In this document: piece after piece, positions 18,041 to 25,677 of the stretch
Numbering within the stretch: position 1 is the first letter of the stretch
Layout of the letters: each line of letters begins with the position of its first letter
Origin: Chlorobium sp.
GTDB taxonomy: Bacteria > Bacteroidota > Chlorobiia > Chlorobiales > Chlorobiaceae
Reading direction: 5' to 3'
DNA: 39,038 bases
NCBI GenBank assembly: GCA_028277485.1
Contig: JANQGE010000056.1
Coordinates: forward strand, 1 to 39,038
Translations under genes and position numbers: made by a program
Notes under the pieces: model-generated
Databases searched by the model: none
The model's input: only the letters and a program-made list of their open reading frames with translations
Told to the model about the DNA's origin: nothing

Positions 18041-18045
18041 CATCC

Positions 18046-18810
18046 CTACTGCTTGCGCAATCCGGTAAACAACTTCAACCTGTCAACTCTCTTGTTCACC
18101 GAGTCTGCGCCCCTGACAAGCACCTGAAAACCCCTTGTGTTTCCAGACACTATTTTCTCCTTTAACCACGCAAGATGCTCGATGGTTTCATCCTGCATAT
18201 GCTGAGTCAACACCTGTTGACCTGAAAACCCATACCGCTCAATGAATTGAGGACCCCTGAACGACAGGAACAGGTCGGGCCTCTGCTCCTCAAGATATTC
18301 AATACGGCTGACAACTGAAACCAGATATATTCCCGCGGTCCGCTGAAGCACCCGCGAGACTATGGATGAAGCGCCATTGAAAAAACGGATGGGCTGCTTG
18401 TCGACGTGCTCGATCATTCCCTGGGGAAAAACCCATAAAGCGTTCTGTTTAAGGCTTGCCTGCGTGAGACATTCCGCTGCATAGTCGAGGGTCTGAACAG
18501 CGCTTCGAGGCCGGGAACGGTCGATGGAAAAAGCACCCAGGCGGGTAAAAAAACGGTGCTTGACAAGCTGCTGATATTCGATGATGATATAAAGATTCTG
18601 TCTGAAAAACTCTTCAGTACATAACTGGGACCAGAAACCATCCCACCAGTAAGCGTGATTGCAGTAAAAAATCACTGGAAAACGAAGTTCCATTGCAAGG
18701 GTTTCGGGAGACACCGAAACCCTTACAGTATGAAAATGTTTCCTGAACTGCCGTCGGGAATACCAGCTGAACCAGCGGGTATAGACCTTGCTTCGACGGA
18801 CTGTTAACAT
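18046..18810 (-). CDS. cruD: PlsC-type acyltransferase, candidate chlorobactene lauroyltransferase CruD
   Basis: A 254-residue acyltransferase of the lysophospholipid acyltransferase (PlsC) superfamily, with the HX4D catalytic motif NHAYWWD (H52, D57) and a second block LWVFPQG (126-131; FPEG in canonical members). In green sulfur bacteria a PlsC-like enzyme, CruD, adds a lauroyl group to glycosylated chlorobactene. Length, the odd NHAYWWDGFW motif and the position beside aspC fit that role as I remember it, but I cannot check this, so the symbol is provisional. The alternative is a general glycerolipid acyltransferase. aspC ends 10 bp upstream on the same strand, so the two are likely co-transcribed. 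Confidence 0.68.
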   Translation of the reverse strand: MLTVRRSKVYTRWFSWYSRRQFRKHFHTVRVSVSPETLAMELRFPVIFYCNHAYWWDGFWSQLCTEEFFRQNLYIIIEYQQLVKHRFFTRLGAFSIDRSRPRSAVQTLDYAAECLTQASLKQNALWVFPQGMIEHVDKQPIRFFNGASSIVSRVLQRTAGIYLVSVVSRIEYLEEQRPDLFLSFRGPQFIERYGFSGQQVLTQHMQDETIEHLAWLKEKIVSGNTRGFQVLVRGADSVNKRVDRLKLFTGLRKQ

Positions 18811-18820
18811 AAGGGCACCA

Positions 18821-20029
18821 TCAGGAAAATGCTTTCCTGATCCTATCTACGGCCTCTTCCAGTTCACTGATCGACGCGGCATACGATAATCTGAGGTTTT
18901 CAGGAGCACCGAAAGCCTCTCCGGGCACTGTCGCGACATAATGGTCTACAAGCAGGTATTCGGCCACATCCGTCGAGTTTTTCAGCACGTTGCCGTTGAA
19001 TGTTCTTCCCAGCAAACTGCCGATCGACGGAAAAATGTAAAATGCACCCTCCGGCAGCATCGCAGATATGCCGGGAATGTCATTGAGCGCTGCATACATG
19101 TAATCCCGACGCTTCTCAAACTCCGCCCTTCGTTCTTCAATAATCTGCTGGTTCCCTGTAAGAGCCGAAACCGCAGCTTTCTGGGCAATCGAGTTCGCAT
19201 TGGACGTGGTCTGGGACTGTATTTTTCCACAAGCATCAATCAACCATTTCGGCCCGCCAAGAAATCCGACACGCCAACCGGTCATCGCATATGTCTTTGA
19301 AACCCCGTTGCTGACGATAACCCAGTCACGCATTTCAGGGATCCTTGCTGGAGAATAAGGCCTTAGCTGGCCATAGACGATCTGGTCATACATCTCGTCC
19401 GAAATAACAAAAATTTCCCGGTCTTTGAGAACAGCCATCAGGGCCTTGATCTCGGTCTCAGAATAGACAGCGCCCGATGGATTGGACGGTGAGTTAAGAA
19501 TAAGCACTTTCGTCCGGTCGCTAATCGCCGCATCGAGCTGTTCCGGCCCCATTTTGTAACCGGACTCCATGGTTGTTGGAACAATAACCGGTTCAGCCCC
19601 GGAAAGTCTCACCATTTCAGGAAAACTCACCCAGAACGGAGCGGGGATAATAACCTCGTCCCCCTCTTCGCATAACGCAAGAATAGCATTGGCAAGAGTT
19701 TGTTTCCCGCCGTTACTGATAATAATCTGGTTTTGCGCAAATTCGATATTGTTATCCCTTTTGAATTTTTCCACAACCGCTTCTTTCAGTTCAGGAATAC
19801 CGGCATTAGCCGTGTAACGGGTAAACCCGTTCCTGATCGCGTCGATCCCTGCCTGGGCGACAGAATCAGGAGTAGGAAAATCAGGTTCACCCGCCGACAG
19901 GCTGATAATATCCTTGCCCTCGGCTTTCATTTGTTTTGCAAGGCCGGTTATTTTCATTGTTTGCGACTCCTGCATGCTCAAAACCCGCCGGGTCAGATAT
20001 TTTTCTCCAGTACTATTGCTTATGCTCAT
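18821..20029 (-). CDS. aspC: Class I aspartate aminotransferase
   Basis: PLP-dependent transaminase linking aspartate/oxaloacetate with glutamate/2-oxoglutarate. The 402 residues match subgroup I-gamma enzymes. Motifs are LSAGEPDFPTPD (44-55), SNGGKQTLANA (105-115), NSPSNPSGAVYS (179-190), ISDEMYDQIVY (209-219) and the PLP lysine K245 in SNGVSKTYAMTGWRVGF. The initiation site is probable (MSISNSTGEK); a start a few residues further in is possible. The acyltransferase gene follows after 10 bp. Upstream, a short element remnant separates it from coaD. Confidence 0.93.
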   Translation of the reverse strand: MSISNSTGEKYLTRRVLSMQESQTMKITGLAKQMKAEGKDIISLSAGEPDFPTPDSVAQAGIDAIRNGFTRYTANAGIPELKEAVVEKFKRDNNIEFAQNQIIISNGGKQTLANAILALCEEGDEVIIPAPFWVSFPEMVRLSGAEPVIVPTTMESGYKMGPEQLDAAISDRTKVLILNSPSNPSGAVYSETEIKALMAVLKDREIFVISDEMYDQIVYGQLRPYSPARIPEMRDWVIVSNGVSKTYAMTGWRVGFLGGPKWLIDACGKIQSQTTSNANSIAQKAAVSALTGNQQIIEERRAEFEKRRDYMYAALNDIPGISAMLPEGAFYIFPSIGSLLGRTFNGNVLKNSTDVAEYLLVDHYVATVPGEAFGAPENLRLSYAASISELEEAVDRIRKAFS

Positions 20030-20061
20030 GGCAATTTCAATGGTTTACGTTTTACAGTTAA

Positions 20062-20093
20062 AGCACCTCCAAAAACCGTTGCAAGAGGCGCCC
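20062..20093 (-). repeat. Short palindromic element remnant behind the coaD stop
   Basis: The minus strand reads GGGCGCCTCTTGCAACGG then TTTTTGGAGGTGCT: a 9-bp imperfect inverted repeat (with G:T pairs) whose ends resemble the GGGCACCTCT ends of the dispersed element. It starts 2 bases after the coaD stop (20096-20098) and may act as a 3' hairpin. Confidence 0.45.
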
Positions 20094-20095
20094 TT

Positions 20096-20593
20096 TTATT
20101 GCTCTCTCTGCTCTTCAAACTTTTGTTTCAACATCCCCAAAACATAGGGATGAACAAATTTGCTGACATCCCCGCCAAGAAGGGCAACTTCCCTGATAAT
20201 CGACGAAGCTACATAGGTGTACTTAACATTAGGCATCAAAAAAACAGTTGTAACATCCGGATTCAGGTGCCTGTTAAGAAGCGACATCTGAAACTCGTAT
20301 TCAAAATCTTTTACCTGTCGCACACCGCGGACAATAGCTGCTGCACCTGCGGATCGTGCATATTCCGCAAGAAGGCCGCCATGAAGCACCTCGACATTTG
20401 CACCGGAAACAGATGCCGTAATGGTCTCGATCATGTCGCGACGTTCATTAACGGAAAAAAGCGTCCTTTTCTTACCGTTTTCCGCAAGAACAACAACGAC
20501 TCGCTCAAAAATAGTAAGGGCCCGTTCAAGGACATCCAGATGGCCGTTAGTAAAAGGATCAAATGTTCCAGGGTAGATCGCAAGTCGCTTCAT
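20096..20593 (-). CDS. coaD: Phosphopantetheine adenylyltransferase
   Basis: Fourth step of coenzyme A synthesis: 4'-phosphopantetheine plus ATP gives dephospho-CoA. The 165-residue protein has the nucleotidyltransferase T/HxGH motif in GTFDPFTNGHLDVLERA, the AIVRGVRQVKDFEYEFQM block and the YVASSIIREVA (ISSTxxR-type) motif. Length and order are standard for bacterial CoaD. An AGAGGG site lies about 6 bases before the ATG. It runs in the same direction as rsmD, which ends 44 bp upstream; rsmD-coaD pairing is common in bacteria and supports both calls. Confidence 0.96.
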   Translation of the reverse strand: MKRLAIYPGTFDPFTNGHLDVLERALTIFERVVVVLAENGKKRTLFSVNERRDMIETITASVSGANVEVLHGGLLAEYARSAGAAAIVRGVRQVKDFEYEFQMSLLNRHLNPDVTTVFLMPNVKYTYVASSIIREVALLGGDVSKFVHPYVLGMLKQKFEEQREQ

Positions 20594-20637
20594 AGTATGC
20601 CCTCTGTTGTGATACCTGAATCCGTCCGATGATCAAT

Positions 20638-21171
20638 TCAGGAAAAAAATGAAACTCTGCTCATCCCATAGTCTTTATGAAAAGCATATTGCTGCACATC
20701 TTCAAAACTGTAGCGGGAGCTATGCTCCATCAACAGCATACCGCTTTCCGCAAGCAGTCCGCGGCTGAAAATCTCCCTGACCAGGGTCTTGTAACCGTGC
20801 CAGTTGTAAGGCGGATCACAAAAAACAAGATCGTAAGTTCCTTTCTCTGTCCTGATAAACTGAACCACATCCCGTTTTACGATTCTTACAGAGGATGCCG
20901 CCTCAAGTTGAGCTGCCGTTTCCTTCAACGATTTCAGTGACCGAACATTGCTGTCAACGAAACAAATTTCAGTTGCCCCGCGGCTCAACGCCTCAAAGCC
21001 AAGGGAACCAAAACCGGCAAAAAGATCCAGCACTTTTGTTCCGGCAAGGTCCATACGTACGGACAATATATCGAACAGAGATTTCTTTACCCTGCTGCTG
21101 CAGGGTCTGACAGAGCCGGTTGCGCTCCGCTGCAGTCTTCTTCCCTTGTATCTGCCTGACTGTATCTGCAC
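20638..21171 (-). CDS. rsmD: 16S rRNA (guanine966-N2)-methyltransferase RsmD
   Basis: Methylates G966 of 16S rRNA during 30S assembly. The 177-residue protein begins with the basic RsmD N-terminus QSGRYKGRRLQ, then has CSSRVKKSLFDIL (about 25-37), the SAM motif VLDLFAGFGSLGFEALSRGA (45-64) and the catalytic (N/D)PPY motif VFCDPPYNWHGY. It is followed by coaD on the same strand, the usual bacterial order. Confidence 0.93.
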   Translation of the reverse strand: MQIQSGRYKGRRLQRSATGSVRPCSSRVKKSLFDILSVRMDLAGTKVLDLFAGFGSLGFEALSRGATEICFVDSNVRSLKSLKETAAQLEAASSVRIVKRDVVQFIRTEKGTYDLVFCDPPYNWHGYKTLVREIFSRGLLAESGMLLMEHSSRYSFEDVQQYAFHKDYGMSRVSFFS

Positions 21172-21308
21172 TTTAGAGGCTAAAAATCACCGAAAGAGGT
21201 TTTGCCAAGTACTTCGAGCGCTTGCTCACGGCAAGCCTTCGTCACATCCGCCTGCTTCCCGGTAGAATCGGGACTCACACGATGGTTTTTCGAGACGCCT
21301 TTTATCGA

Positions 21309-21947
21309 TTACTCCTTTTTATGCGTTTTCCTGTACCTGATAAGCGCAACAATTGCGACCAAAAGAAAAACCAAGCTAAGAGGCATGCTGTAAAGCGCTA
21401 TGTAGGCACCGATCTCCGGCCAGTTTTCACCCAAAAGATATCCCCCTCTGAGCAGCAACATATACCAAACAAGCGAACTTGCCAGAGCCGCAAAAAAAAC
21501 ACCGGGAACATTGAGGTGCATGAACCCGGCCATCATCGATATGATCGCCCTGTAACCAAACAAAAACCGGTTTACCAGAACCGCAAGATAGCCGTGTGCG
21601 GAAAAGCGAAGGCGGGCTTGCTCCATCTGGTCAGGCGGAAACATCCTGTGCATACCTCTCACCAGCCCGTGCCGTACCACGCCTTCTCCACGGGAATAAA
21701 TCCTGAGTCCGATCTTCCGGCTCAGCATAAACATCAACATGAACCCCAGTATCGACCCTGCAGACGCGAAAGCAACGGACAGCCAGAAATCCACTTCGCT
21801 GTAGAACGCAAGATAACCTACAAAGGCTACAGGAACATCACCCGGAACAGGAGGAACAACGTTCTCCAGAAAAGATATGAAAAACAAAAAAAGATATACC
21901 GCCGCAGGGTCCGCAGACCGCAGATATTCTATTAAGCTTTCGAGCAT
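21309..21947 (-). CDS. DedA family membrane protein
   Basis: A 212-residue polytopic membrane protein of the DedA (SNARE-associated/VTT) family, some members of which recycle undecaprenyl phosphate or other lipid carriers and support membrane potential. Family marks are FLENVVPPVPGDVPVAFVGYLA (about 26-47), an acidic and proline-rich half-hairpin, and the central VNRFLFGYRAIISMMAGFMHL block (the F-x-G-x-R region). Four to six hydrophobic helices are visible. The C-terminus is short and basic (RYRKTHKKE). The exact substrate is unknown. A repeat copy lies about 20 bp upstream of the start. Confidence 0.88.
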   Translation of the reverse strand: MLESLIEYLRSADPAAVYLFLFFISFLENVVPPVPGDVPVAFVGYLAFYSEVDFWLSVAFASAGSILGFMLMFMLSRKIGLRIYSRGEGVVRHGLVRGMHRMFPPDQMEQARLRFSAHGYLAVLVNRFLFGYRAIISMMAGFMHLNVPGVFFAALASSLVWYMLLLRGGYLLGENWPEIGAYIALYSMPLSLVFLLVAIVALIRYRKTHKKE

Positions 21948-21966
21948 ACATTTCCATGGTTCACGA

Positions 21967-22053
21967 GGGCACCTCTCTGTATTGTCATGAGCGGTTCACC
22001 TTTCTTATCCGCTCAACGATGCAAATTGAATCACGGAATAAACAGAGGTGCTC
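21967..22053 (+). repeat. Diverged or deleted copy of the dispersed element between purC and dedA
   Basis: The left end GGGCACCTCTCTGTATTG then TCATGAGCGG and the right end AACAGAGGTGCTC match the ends of the complete copies, but the middle is unrelated. It ends 11 bases from the purC stop codon. Confidence 0.55.
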
Positions 22054-22064
22054 ATAACCGACGG

Positions 22065-22775
22065 CTATTCCCGGTCAAGAACCCTGTGCTGAACTTCCGT
22101 ATAAGCATCTTCCACTCCTCCAAGATCGAAACGGAAACGGTCTTTGTCCATTTTTTCACCTGTATCCAGGTCCCAGAAACGGCAGGTATCCGGACTGATT
22201 TCGTCGCCGAGAAGAACCTCACCGTTATATCGCCCGAACTCCAGCTTAAAATCAACCAGGTTAAGTTTCCTGGCGGCAAAAAAAGTCTTCAGATGCGTGT
22301 TGATTTTTCTGGCCTGCTCTTTCATGAAATCAAGCTCATCATACGTGGCAAGTCCGAGAGCGACAGCATGACTTTCGTTCATCAAAGGATCATCGAGATC
22401 GTCGTCTTTGAGATAAAGCTCTACAATGGGTTCTTCAAGCACGGTGGCTTCCTGAAAGCCGTAACGTTTGACCAGTGAACCCGCGGCTATGTTTCTGACG
22501 ACAACCTCCACCATAATGATATCGAGGTACTTGCAAAGCATACCCCTGTCCGAGAGCTTTTCGACAAAATGTGTTGGAACACCGTTTTCGGCCAGGTATG
22601 TAAAAAGCTTACAGGAAATCGCATTGTTGACAATACCCTTGTTGCTGATCGTGCCTTTTTTCTTGTTGTTGAAAGCAGTAGCATCATCCTTGAATTCCTG
22701 AATAACACGATCTTTATTATCTGTCAGATAAACTTTTTTGGCTTTTCCTTCATAAAGAAGCTGCATTTTATTCAT
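22065..22775 (-). CDS. purC: Phosphoribosylaminoimidazole-succinocarboxamide synthase
   Basis: SAICAR synthetase of purine synthesis: CAIR plus aspartate plus ATP. The 236-residue protein has YEGKAKKVYLTD at the N-terminus, QEFKDDATAFNNKKKGTISNKG (about 26-47), MLCKYLDIIMVEVVVRNIAAGSLVKR (the signature region), LVDFKLEFGRY and the DEISPDTCRFWDLDTGEKMDKDRFR block near the C-terminus. It matches the compact single-domain bacterial form. It is monocistronic as far as the window shows, with the element remnant just behind it and a divergent EamA gene 62 bp upstream. Confidence 0.96.
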   Translation of the reverse strand: MNKMQLLYEGKAKKVYLTDNKDRVIQEFKDDATAFNNKKKGTISNKGIVNNAISCKLFTYLAENGVPTHFVEKLSDRGMLCKYLDIIMVEVVVRNIAAGSLVKRYGFQEATVLEEPIVELYLKDDDLDDPLMNESHAVALGLATYDELDFMKEQARKINTHLKTFFAARKLNLVDFKLEFGRYNGEVLLGDEISPDTCRFWDLDTGEKMDKDRFRFDLGGVEDAYTEVQHRVLDRE

Positions 22776-22837
22776 GATGTCATTATATGATTTGATTCGA
22801 ATTACAAGACTAACTTATACACTGAACACACCCGGTC

Positions 22838-23266
22838 ATGAAAACACCCAGTCTCTACCTGTCATTGATCATAACCGTTTCAATACTCGGATCATTGCCG
22901 ATCCTTGAAAAGATAACGCTGGCAAAGATGAACGTCACGCAGATGATTTTTTACAGAAGCCTTTCTCAAACAATTATCCTGGGCCTTATTGTCTGGTTCG
23001 GTACATCCGCAACTCCAACCGGCATACCCATAAGATATACGGCTTATGCTCTTCTGCAAGGAATCGCAATAACCGTAATGCTTTTCTTCTACCTTTCGGC
23101 AATTAAAACAACCGACGTCTCACTGGTAAACCCGGTCATTGCGGCCTCACCTCTCATTACCTATGTGCTGGCTGTCGTCATTCTCAACGAGCCGCTCGAT
23201 TTTGTAAGGCTGTCGGGAATAATGCTCGTTGTAGGAGGAATAATACTAATTCTCTATAGCAGGTAA
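22838..23266 (+). CDS. EamA-type drug/metabolite transporter, half size
   Basis: A 142-residue membrane protein with about five hydrophobic segments (roughly 5-22, 35-58, 67-85, 97-113 and 121-139). It resembles a single EamA domain (SLVNPVIAASPLITYVLAVVILNEPL, a typical end of the repeat). Full DMT transporters have two such domains, so this one probably works as a dimer, as small EmrE-like or single-EamA proteins do. The substrate is unknown. It is divergent from purC and convergent with the following hypothetical gene (25-bp gap). Confidence 0.75.
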   Translation: MKTPSLYLSLIITVSILGSLPILEKITLAKMNVTQMIFYRSLSQTIILGLIVWFGTSATPTGIPIRYTAYALLQGIAITVMLFFYLSAIKTTDVSLVNPVIAASPLITYVLAVVILNEPLDFVRLSGIMLVVGGIILILYSR

Positions 23267-23291
23267 AACAATAGAAACAGAAAAACAGTGT

Positions 23292-23690
23292 TCACCCATT
23301 TTCCTCGTCGGCCGCCCGCTGAATAGCACCTCGGAGAACAATATTCACCTGATCATCCGTCAGTCCCTTTTCCATAAGAAAATTCATAAACCGAAACACA
23401 CCAAGATCGGAAAGCATGGCTTTCGGCTGATCCTCTTCCCGCAGCCCCCGTGATCGGCTGTGCTCTTTTGCTGTATTGATCCAGTTTGCGATAAACTGTT
23501 CCGATTTGCCGTCACTGGTAAAATAATCGGTAACAATACGCACAACATCAGGCCAGGACGGTTCGGGATTCTCGTTGAAAACCTGCTGCATCTCCCGGGA
23601 TATTTTTGCCAGAACATCTACGGCTTCTCTGTCAAGCGCCTCTTCGAGAATATCTTTTGCCTTCTGTTTAACATCAAACTTCTTAGCCAT
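23292..23690 (-). CDS. Conserved hypothetical protein, 132 residues
   Basis: I do not recognise a named family. The protein is soluble, acidic and almost all alpha-helical (FDVKQKAKDILEEALDREAVDVLAKISREMQQVF), with no signal peptide or membrane segment. It ends in an acidic Asp-Glu-Glu-Asn-Gly tail. Codon use looks like the host genes, not the neighbouring element. It converges with the EamA gene and its start is 129 bp from the broken EEP-nuclease gene, which reads in the opposite direction. It is most likely a core gene specific to the lineage. Confidence 0.7.
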   Translation of the reverse strand: MAKKFDVKQKAKDILEEALDREAVDVLAKISREMQQVFNENPEPSWPDVVRIVTDYFTSDGKSEQFIANWINTAKEHSRSRGLREEDQPKAMLSDLGVFRFMNFLMEKGLTDDQVNIVLRGAIQRAADEENG

Positions 23691-23818
23691 ACTGCCGGTG
23701 ATCGTTGGATGCTTTGTGCCTCAGGTAATTGAAAATTCCCGGATAAGTTACATATCATTCTTGTAAAGAAAAAATTTTGCGCCCTAACTGCCAAACCCAC
23801 ACCAAGACGGTTTGTCCG

Positions 23819-23932
23819 ATGGCTTCTTCCGTTATACACATAGCTTTTGTAACGCTGCTTGCCCTGCTCTCTCCTGCCTGCGCGGCTTATGCCAATGGCA
23901 GTACGCTCACCATGATGTGGTGGAATGTTTAG
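23819..23932 (+). pseudogene. Stranded 5' fragment of the EEP-family nuclease/phosphatase gene
   Basis: ATG at 23819 opens a 37-residue frame: a classic signal peptide (positions 5-25, hydrophobic FVTLLALLSPACAAYA) followed by LTMMWWNV, then TAG. The last four residues are the start of the WWNVEN motif whose continuation is at 32242 onward, in the same frame after the att core. This is the original 5' end of the gene, separated from its body by the integrated element. Before insertion the protein would have been about 337 residues (37 plus 300). The host promoter is presumably left here with this fragment. A short exported peptide could still be made. The boundary agrees with the att sites and reading frame. 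Confidence 0.88.
23916..23928 (+). other. Left attachment site core (attL)
   Basis: TGTGGTGGAATGT, 13 bp, identical to 32232-32244. It encodes part of Met/Leu-Trp-Trp-Asn-Val. Similarity extends upstream to 23906 (20 of 23 bases match 32222-32244), but that part is probably shared protein-coding homology rather than strand-exchange core. Confidence 0.85.
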
Positions 23933-24033
23933 TTCATTGCTTAAAGTTTAGTAAATCAAGCACTTAACCAAACAGCAAATAAGCGTCAGCAGCAATGAAG
24001 CAACAAAAACAAGCACAAAAGCCTTTTCGGGCA

Positions 24034-24060
24034 TAAAAAAAGCCGGGCATGAATCCGGCT
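24034..24060 (-). terminator. Rho-independent terminator at the end of the element's gene run
   Basis: On the minus strand AGCCGG-ATTCATGC-CCGGCT is followed by seven T residues in all. It lies 19 bases after the stop of the last gene (24080). Confidence 0.75.
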
Positions 24061-24079
24061 GTTTCAAAATGGGGAAACC

Positions 24080-24397
24080 TTAATCGCCTTTAAAAGCCAC
24101 AAGCAAGGCTCCAAAAACCAGAGTCACACCAACATACTGAACAAATAGTTTCGTTGCGTCAACAACAAGAAAGGCTTGATCATTATATTTAGGTGGGGAA
24201 AAAATGAAACCGTATTCTTGCTTGATTGATAAAGGAGATCTGCCGTCATAAACTTTAAAATCGTATGGCGGGAACAAAGTCATAATTGTTATGATTGCTG
24301 CATATGAAACAGCTATTACCTTTTTACTTGCAAAAAAATTTCGCTTCTCCGGGTTTGGCTGATTAGGCTCTGTCCCTGGGAAATAGGTTGTTTTCAT
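24080..24397 (-). CDS. Small membrane protein of the element, unknown function
   Basis: 105 residues with two clear hydrophobic segments: about 26-42 (VIAVSYAAIITIMTLFP) and 82-101 (KLFVQYVGVTLVFGALLVAF). An N-terminal Pro/Asn-rich stretch and a polar loop of about 40 residues complete it. No family recognised. It is the last gene before the terminator, 12 bp after the previous gene, so it may be co-transcribed. No Shine-Dalgarno site is seen before the ATG. Confidence 0.55.
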   Translation of the reverse strand: MKTTYFPGTEPNQPNPEKRNFFASKKVIAVSYAAIITIMTLFPPYDFKVYDGRSPLSIKQEYGFIFSPPKYNDQAFLVVDATKLFVQYVGVTLVFGALLVAFKGD

Positions 24398-24409
24398 AAT
24401 CGAGGGCTT

Positions 24410-24688
24410 TCATGAATTAACAGCTTCAGTTGTGAACTTGGATAAGTTAAATCTACCGATTTTCTTAAACACTCTGTATTTCTTCTTTTGCTCTATGCCG
24501 GTGTCCTCGATGACCGCGTCTTTCACAGCCTGCCTGCGCTGTTCCTCACGTTTCAGATCTTTCGCCACCCTGTGCGGAGTGATAACGTCCCCGCTTGCCT
24601 TTATCTCTGCTATAACCCTGCTCTTTGACTCGCTATCAGCATTGGCAATGGTGCGGGCACGTGAAGACTCACGCTTGCTGACGGGCAT
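24410..24688 (-). CDS. Small basic protein of the element, unknown function
   Basis: 92 residues, highly charged, rich in Arg/Lys/Glu (HRVAKDLKREEQRRQAVKDAVIED), with a predicted helical centre and no membrane segment. I do not recognise a family. It lies 22 bp after the 75-residue protein gene and 12 bp before the membrane protein gene on the same strand. It could be a small DNA-binding or regulatory protein, but nothing specific supports that. No strong ribosome binding site is visible. Confidence 0.5.
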   Translation of the reverse strand: MPVSKRESSRARTIANADSESKSRVIAEIKASGDVITPHRVAKDLKREEQRRQAVKDAVIEDTGIEQKKKYRVFKKIGRFNLSKFTTEAVNS

Positions 24689-24710
24689 GGAAAACGAAGG
24701 TTCACCTGTG

Positions 24711-24938
24711 TTACCTTCGTTTTTCAGTGCATTCGTGTTGTTTTTTTGCGCCCCATGCGGAAACCTGTCGTCGCGCCACTTTTGCCTTTCCGCTTACTGT
24801 TCTTGGCCCCGTCGATTGCTCCCATGGCTTCCATTTCCTGATCGCCTCGGCCTTTTTGGCTCCAGTGTCCAGAGCATGGCCCGACGTCCCCCTCGGTTGC
24901 TTCAGGAAGAAAGGCGAAAACCCTTCGGAATAACTCAC
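24711..24938 (-). CDS. Small phage-type protein with the WxPWExSTGPRTxxGKAxxAR motif
   Basis: 75 residues. The core (RGTSGHALDTGAKKAEAIRK followed by WKPWEQSTGPRTVSGKAKVA) is a pattern I associate with small proteins widely present in prophages and mobile elements, with no known function. It begins with GTG at 24938 and the start is uncertain; a later start before RGTSGHA would also fit. It lacks a detectable Shine-Dalgarno site. It sits in the run of small genes of the element. Confidence 0.55.
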   Translation of the reverse strand: MSYSEGFSPFFLKQPRGTSGHALDTGAKKAEAIRKWKPWEQSTGPRTVSGKAKVARRQVSAWGAKKQHECTEKRR

Positions 24939-24999
24939 CGTTCAGTTAGCTTCTGTATCAACTCCCTTAAAACCCCAGCTATTACAGCAACTTCTTTTG

Positions 25000-25200
25000 C
25001 TATCCTTGCCGACAATAGATAAAAACCCGCTGAATCACTTGCCCGTGCTCGTTTTTGTGCTCAGCGATCAGCTTAGGATCAAAAGGTATATTCCCTGGCT
25101 GCAATGTCTTCCCTGAGGTATTGATATACACGTCAATTCTCCTCAGAGACACTGGAAGAAGCTCCTGCTCAATCTTATTGATGCGGTTTTTGATGTTCAT
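25000..25200 (-). CDS. Small protein with N-terminal coiled-coil heptad, unknown
   Basis: 66 residues, starting MNIKNRINKIEQELLPVSL: a short Ile/Leu heptad helix like those opening the next two small genes and closing the 75-residue one (RIxKLE pattern). A compact beta-rich C-terminal part follows (IDVYINTSGKTLQPGN and QVIQRVFIYCRQG). A strong ribosome site (AGGTGAAACA-ATG) precedes it. Proteins of this size and pattern occur in prophage small-gene runs. No function known. Confidence 0.55.
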   Translation of the reverse strand: MNIKNRINKIEQELLPVSLRRIDVYINTSGKTLQPGNIPFDPKLIAEHKNEHGQVIQRVFIYCRQG

Positions 25201-25208
25201 TGTTTCAC

Positions 25209-25463
25209 CTATGCAAATCTTTTTTCTTTTGGAGTTTTTTTCATTTCCCCTATAGCCTCACGAATACGGCGGTCTAACTCCGTGTCTCTCAATTCCCCTT
25301 TCTCATAGATAAACTGCTCTATTGTTCCAAAGCCCTTATACATCTCGTCACAGAATTTGAGCCATGCCTCATCTGTTTGGTCTCGATAATCATATATTCT
25401 TGCTGGTTCCTGATAATTCAGGATTAGCTCCAGCTTACTAATGCGCCTTGTTAATGTGTTCAT
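25209..25463 (-). CDS. Small coiled-coil protein of the element, unknown
   Basis: 84 residues, opening MNTLTRRISKLELIL, the second member of the RIxKLE-type set, followed by YDYRDQTDEAWLKFCDEMYK and a charged helix (DTELDRRIREAIGEMKKTPK). I place the start at 25463, just after the stop of the preceding gene (25465-25467), rather than at 25505, because the N-terminal heptad lines up with the sister genes. It is 8 bp before the 66-residue protein gene, so coupled translation is likely. Confidence 0.55.
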   Translation of the reverse strand: MNTLTRRISKLELILNYQEPARIYDYRDQTDEAWLKFCDEMYKGFGTIEQFIYEKGELRDTELDRRIREAIGEMKKTPKEKRFA

Positions 25464-25464
25464 A

Positions 25465-25677
25465 CTACTCTGCAAGTTTTGCTTTGTCAGGTGGTACAAG
25501 CTCATAGATTCGGATTTTACCGGAAAGGCTGTTTTCTTCTCCTGACTTCAAAACCTCTATCCATCCGGTCGTGTCAACGTTTCCTCCCGGTTCAATCACA
25601 ATATTGATAATTGGCAGCCTGTCATCAACATTGCTGGCCGCTTCCAACCGCTCAACCCGCTTTTCTAATTGGTGCAT
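25465..25677 (-). CDS. Small coiled-coil protein of the element, unknown
   Basis: 70 residues, opening MHQLEKRVERLEAASNVDDR, the third member of the heptad-start set. The C-terminal half (LPIINIVIEPGGNVDTTGW, GKIRIYELVPPDKAK) resembles a small beta domain, like the 66-residue protein. It overlaps the upstream 75-residue protein gene by 26 bp and the 84-residue gene starts just after its stop, giving a tightly packed translational array. Confidence 0.55.
   Translation of the reverse strand: MHQLEKRVERLEAASNVDDRLPIINIVIEPGGNVDTTGWIEVLKSGEENSLSGKIRIYELVPPDKAKLAE

Noticed and set aside
19700..20632. 310-residue open frame antisense to aspC and coaD
   Set aside because: It overlaps two strongly supported genes on the other strand and shows no motif of its own.
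21222..21935. 237-residue open frame antisense to the DedA gene
   Set aside because: The DedA frame has membrane segments and family motifs; this one is basic, low in hydrophobic order and unlike any known protein.
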